Positions 5,078-7,351 of a DNA stretch of 7,351 bases are shown piece after piece. How positions within the stretch are numbered: the stretch's first letter is position 1; the number at the start of each line of letters is the position of its first letter. Location of the stretch: contig JALXDB010000134.1 of the NCBI GenBank assembly GCA_026990615.1, positions 1-7,351 of the forward strand. Direction: 5' to 3'. The notes under the pieces are model-generated. The model did no database searches, had not been told where the DNA came from, and saw only the letters and a list, made by a program, of their open reading frames with translations. The translations under genes were made by a program, and so were the position numbers. Origin of the DNA: Spirochaetota bacterium (lineage in GTDB: Bacteria > Spirochaetota > B62-G9).

Positions 5078-6784
5078 CTAAGTTATTACAAGAGTCCGCA
5101 GCCTGTTAATAGCACCTGCAAGCTCAAATGGCCTGAAATATGCGTAGTCTCCAACCGGTTTCGGACCTATCACATCAAGTCCCTGTTTTTCAATATCAGC
5201 GAAAACACTGCGTATAATATCAGCGAGGGTGGTTTTGCCGTCCATATATCTGGTTGAATAGTATATTGCATCTCCAACAGCCCTGGTTTGACTCACATCG
5301 ACCAGCTGCTCGACCGCTCCCAGATCAATTGTGTGGGTTCCGAAAACAATTGACTTGAGGCCCTTTGAAGTTATCTTAACATCCCTCCTGCCCCTGCTCG
5401 GATCAAAACTTCCGGGATTTGGTATCCTCATACTCAGCTCCCCGAACTTCTCTCCACCCTCTGCAATCCTTCCTGTTTTAAAATTCTCAGCTATCCTCTT
5501 TGCTCTTTCTGTAAAATCATGGGGAAGGTACTCTATCATACAGATAACCTTATCAGCAACATCCAGGTAGTCACCGGAGCCACCCAGAGCAATAATTGTT
5601 GATGTCCCGTAATCCCTGTACATTAGCCTTACCTTGTCTATGAAAGGAGTTATGGGCTCTCTGTCCTTTGAAACAAGCTCCTGCATCCTGTGGTCCCTGA
5701 TCATAAAGTTGGTTGCCGATGTATCCTCATCTATAATAATAAGCTTTGTGCCTATTTCAAGGGCCTCTATTATATTCGCGGCCTGCGATGTACTACCGCT
5801 TGCATCATCGGTCGAGAATCTTACCGTATCCTTTTCGAAAGGGAGGTTATTTATAAAAGGTGATATATTTACCTTTTCGACCCTTCTACCATCCTCAGCT
5901 CTGATCTTAACGGCAGTTGCATCTGTAACAACGAACTCTCTTCCGTCACCGGGGATATGGTTGTAAATGCCATTTTGAAGTGCCCTGAGGAGCGTGGATT
6001 TACCGTGATAACCACCTCCTACTATGAGAGAAACCCCGGCAGGTATCCCCATTCCCGAGATGGTTCCCGAGTTCGGGAGTTCTATTTTTACCCTCATGGT
6101 ATCCGGCGACTCAAAGGGCACAACCTTTCCCTTTTTCAGGGGTCTCTGATCAACCCCGCTTGCCCTGGGAAGTATTGAGCCATCGGCTACAAAACCCACA
6201 AGCCCCATTTCCCCAAGCATATTCCTTATAAAATCAGCATCTTCATTAACCTCGATATGCCTGTAGAGCTTCCGGCTATCAAGATTCCTGTAAAATCCAG
6301 CTTTTTTAACTATTTCCGGGATTTTTTCAAAAAAAATTGATTCAGCTTCCCGGCTAATTATTCTCCTCCCCAGAGCCGGAAATCCGACAACAAAACGAAA
6401 CTCAACAAAACTGCTATTTACAACACAGCTTGTCCTTTCAAGAACCTCCTGACCGGGCCTGTCAATCGATATTATGCCGCTCTTTCCGCTGCCCTTTCTT
6501 CGCCTCGAATAATAATCGGCAAGCTCATAAAACCTTCTCGTTAAAAAGTCCCTGAGGGCTATTTCCCTGCTCCTGCTCGAATAGGTATCATCAGGGAAAC
6601 CGGCAGTGCTCATCGGGATCTGAATCCTCACTCTGCTCGGGGAAGCAAACGGGTCGCCCTGAACATGGTCAATCATCAGGGTGTAATCGGGAAACCTGTA
6701 CACCCCTTCACAGTCTTTATACGCCTTATAGCCTTTCCCATCTATTCTTAATAGTATTCTTCTGAGATCTTCCGATGACTTCAT
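5078..6784 (-). CDS. Predicted ATPase of the ABC class (COG3044 / PF09818-like)
   Basis: This is a soluble, stand-alone ATPase with an ABC-type nucleotide site and no membrane segments. I recognise it as the bacterial 'ABC-class ATPase' family, whose cellular role is not established; a trypanosome homologue, MRB1590, is an RNA-editing-associated RNA-binding protein. Numbered from the ATG at 6784 (568 residues), an N-terminal domain (1 to about 235) carries 'GDPFASPSRVRI' near 43-54 and 'RDFLTRRF' near 78-85, both typical of the family. The Walker A is 'GGGYHGKST' (256-264). A signature-like 'SGSTSQA' (329-335) replaces the usual LSGGQ. Walker B is 'LIIIDEDTSATNF' (348-360) with D352 and E353. 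'IIALGGSGDYLDVAD' (397-411) follows, and a C-terminal domain (about 440-568) holds 'PNPGSFDPSRGRRD'. Upstream TTG codons extend the frame to 6826, but the purine run at 6793-6800 favours the ATG at 6784. It lies 100 bases downstream of the UbiB-family gene in the same direction, with no evident shared pathway. Confidence 0.88.
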   Translation of the reverse strand: MKSSEDLRRILLRIDGKGYKAYKDCEGVYRFPDYTLMIDHVQGDPFASPSRVRIQIPMSTAGFPDDTYSSRSREIALRDFLTRRFYELADYYSRRRKGSGKSGIISIDRPGQEVLERTSCVVNSSFVEFRFVVGFPALGRRIISREAESIFFEKIPEIVKKAGFYRNLDSRKLYRHIEVNEDADFIRNMLGEMGLVGFVADGSILPRASGVDQRPLKKGKVVPFESPDTMRVKIELPNSGTISGMGIPAGVSLIVGGGYHGKSTLLRALQNGIYNHIPGDGREFVVTDATAVKIRAEDGRRVEKVNISPFINNLPFEKDTVRFSTDDASGSTSQAANIIEALEIGTKLIIIDEDTSATNFMIRDHRMQELVSKDREPITPFIDKVRLMYRDYGTSTIIALGGSGDYLDVADKVICMIEYLPHDFTERAKRIAENFKTGRIAEGGEKFGELSMRIPNPGSFDPSRGRRDVKITSKGLKSIVFGTHTIDLGAVEQLVDVSQTRAVGDAIYYSTRYMDGKTTLADIIRSVFADIEKQGLDVIGPKPVGDYAYFRPFELAGAINRLRTLVIT

Positions 6785-6792
6785 ACACAGGC

Positions 6793-6800
6793 TTCCTTCC
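6793..6800 (-). promoter_or_regulatory. Ribosome binding site that selects the ABC-class ATPase start
   Basis: On the minus strand a GGAAGGAAG purine run (plus 6792-6800) precedes the ATG at 6784 by about seven bases. The alternative upstream TTG codons near 6826 have no comparable purine run, and the extra residues they would add (MLIAVLTILEGSLC) are not family-like. The ATG at 6784 is therefore the likely start. Confidence 0.7.
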
Positions 6801-6843
6801 AAAATTGTCAGGACAGCAATCAACAAAAGTAAAATACAATGGT

Positions 6844-6867
6844 TAATTTAATAAGATTATTAATTTA
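6844..6867. repeat. AT-only inverted repeat between the UbiB-family and ATPase genes
   Basis: The arms 6844-6854 and 6857-6867 pair at ten of eleven positions around a central GA; the only mismatch is T6847 with T6864. It lies just after the UbiB-family stop codon and before the ATPase gene. With almost no G or C in the arms an RNA hairpin would be weak, so an operator or a poor terminator are both possible. Chance is not excluded in such AT-rich sequence. Confidence 0.4.
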
Positions 6868-6884
6868 CAGGAAAGTAATAATAG

Positions 6885-7351
6885 TCAGAGCCTTCCCGAC
6901 TTGATTATGCCTATTAAAAGCCACAATCCCATAACGGCAGCAACAACGAATCCCACAAGTCCAATAACTGGATAGCCTTTAATCAGAGGCCCCACTCTGG
7001 CCTGTACAAGCAGCGAAGAGGCGAGTAGCAGAGATGCAATAATAATGGAAAAGGAGAGCCTGTTTCCCGTTCTGTCTATTTCATATACAGCCCTGTCAAG
7101 ATTTTCGTGGTAAATGGGCAATCTTAGCTTGCCCCCCAGCAGCCTCTTGAATATAGGACCGATCTCCGATGGCAGGGATTTCAGGAGATGTTTCATATCA
7201 TCCATCATCAGTATAAAATCTTTAATGTAATTTTTGAGCCTGAACTGCCTTAAAAACCAGTTCCTCACATAGGGCTCAGCGAACTTTATTACGTTGAACT
7301 CGGGATATAGCCTCCTCCCAACTCCATCAGCCTGCAGAAGAGTTTTGAATA
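6885..7351 (-). CDS. UbiB/AarF (ABC1) family protein, C-terminal part, cut by the window edge
   Basis: The reading frame is open to the end of the window, so only the last 154 residues are seen and the start lies beyond 7351. The visible part opens with 'KTLLQADGVGRRLYPEFNV', the typical UbiB-family sequence following the kinase-like core ('eg-x-x-r-x-LdPdfn'). It continues with an amphipathic stretch and the family's C-terminal block 'LDRAVYEIDRTGNRLS', then two hydrophobic helices: about 18 residues in 'LSFSIIIASLLLASSLLV', and about 24 in the segment after 'KGYPVIGLVGF'. These would anchor it in the inner membrane. UbiB-family proteins are atypical protein-kinase-like ATPases linked to ubiquinone or other isoprenoid-quinone biosynthesis or lipid handling. 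The kinase core (KxGQ and DFG-type motifs) is outside the window, so activity cannot be judged. The GTG at 7268 is an internal valine codon, not the start. Family assignment rests on the C-terminal pattern; which member (ubiB or another paralogue) is not decidable. Confidence 0.85.
   Translation of the reverse strand, partial: FKTLLQADGVGRRLYPEFNVIKFAEPYVRNWFLRQFRLKNYIKDFILMMDDMKHLLKSLPSEIGPIFKRLLGGKLRLPIYHENLDRAVYEIDRTGNRLSFSIIIASLLLASSLLVQARVGPLIKGYPVIGLVGFVVAAVMGLWLLIGIIKSGRL

Noticed and set aside
5634..5966. Open frame of 110 codons on the plus strand
   Set aside because: It is antisense to the Walker A to Walker B region of the ABC-class ATPase and is explained by that gene.
6785..6826. 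N-terminal extension of the ABC-class ATPase from an upstream TTG codon
   Set aside because: There is no good ribosome site before it, whereas a strong purine run sits correctly before the ATG at 6784.
7266..7268. GTG as the start of a small 127-residue membrane protein
   Set aside because: The frame stays open to the window edge and the upstream residues (KTLLQADGVGRRLYPEF) match the UbiB family, so this GTG is an internal valine codon.

Overview
The window is a compact bacterial chromosome segment of unresolved taxon. It holds six protein-coding genes and no gene-free stretch over 130 bases. I see no rRNA, tRNA, CRISPR array, insertion sequence or integrase. The gene content (an NADP-type isocitrate dehydrogenase and a UbiB-family protein) fits a bacterium with central carbon metabolism and possibly quinone-based respiration. 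Arginine is written mostly with AGA/AGG and isoleucine often with ATA, as in many AT-leaning bacteria, including several thermophilic and anaerobic lineages. This does not identify a phylum.

The layout is two convergent blocks. The plus-strand block (1-2187) carries an exported protein of unknown family with beta-propeller-like repeats, followed by a ThyX-family protein behind a near-consensus sigma70 promoter. The minus-strand block (7351 down to 2165) reads, in transcription order: the C-terminal part of a UbiB/AarF (ABC1) family protein, a predicted ATPase of the ABC class (COG3044/PF09818-like), isocitrate dehydrogenase (icd), and a rhamnulokinase-like FGGY sugar kinase. The blocks meet tail to tail, with the last codons of the thyX-like gene and the kinase gene overlapping by 23 bases. 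The plus-strand block looks clearly more AT-rich than the minus-strand block.

The minus-strand genes share direction, but gaps of roughly 60-130 bases carry promoter- or operator-like repeats, so they are probably several transcription units rather than one tight operon. No shared pathway connects them. The most notable item is the ThyX-family protein: the overall family pattern is clear, but several residues normally used to bind FAD and dUMP are changed, so it may be a repurposed or inactive paralogue. The COG3044-type ATPase is the second, as a widespread but little-understood family. I do not see a convincing new multi-gene system here.
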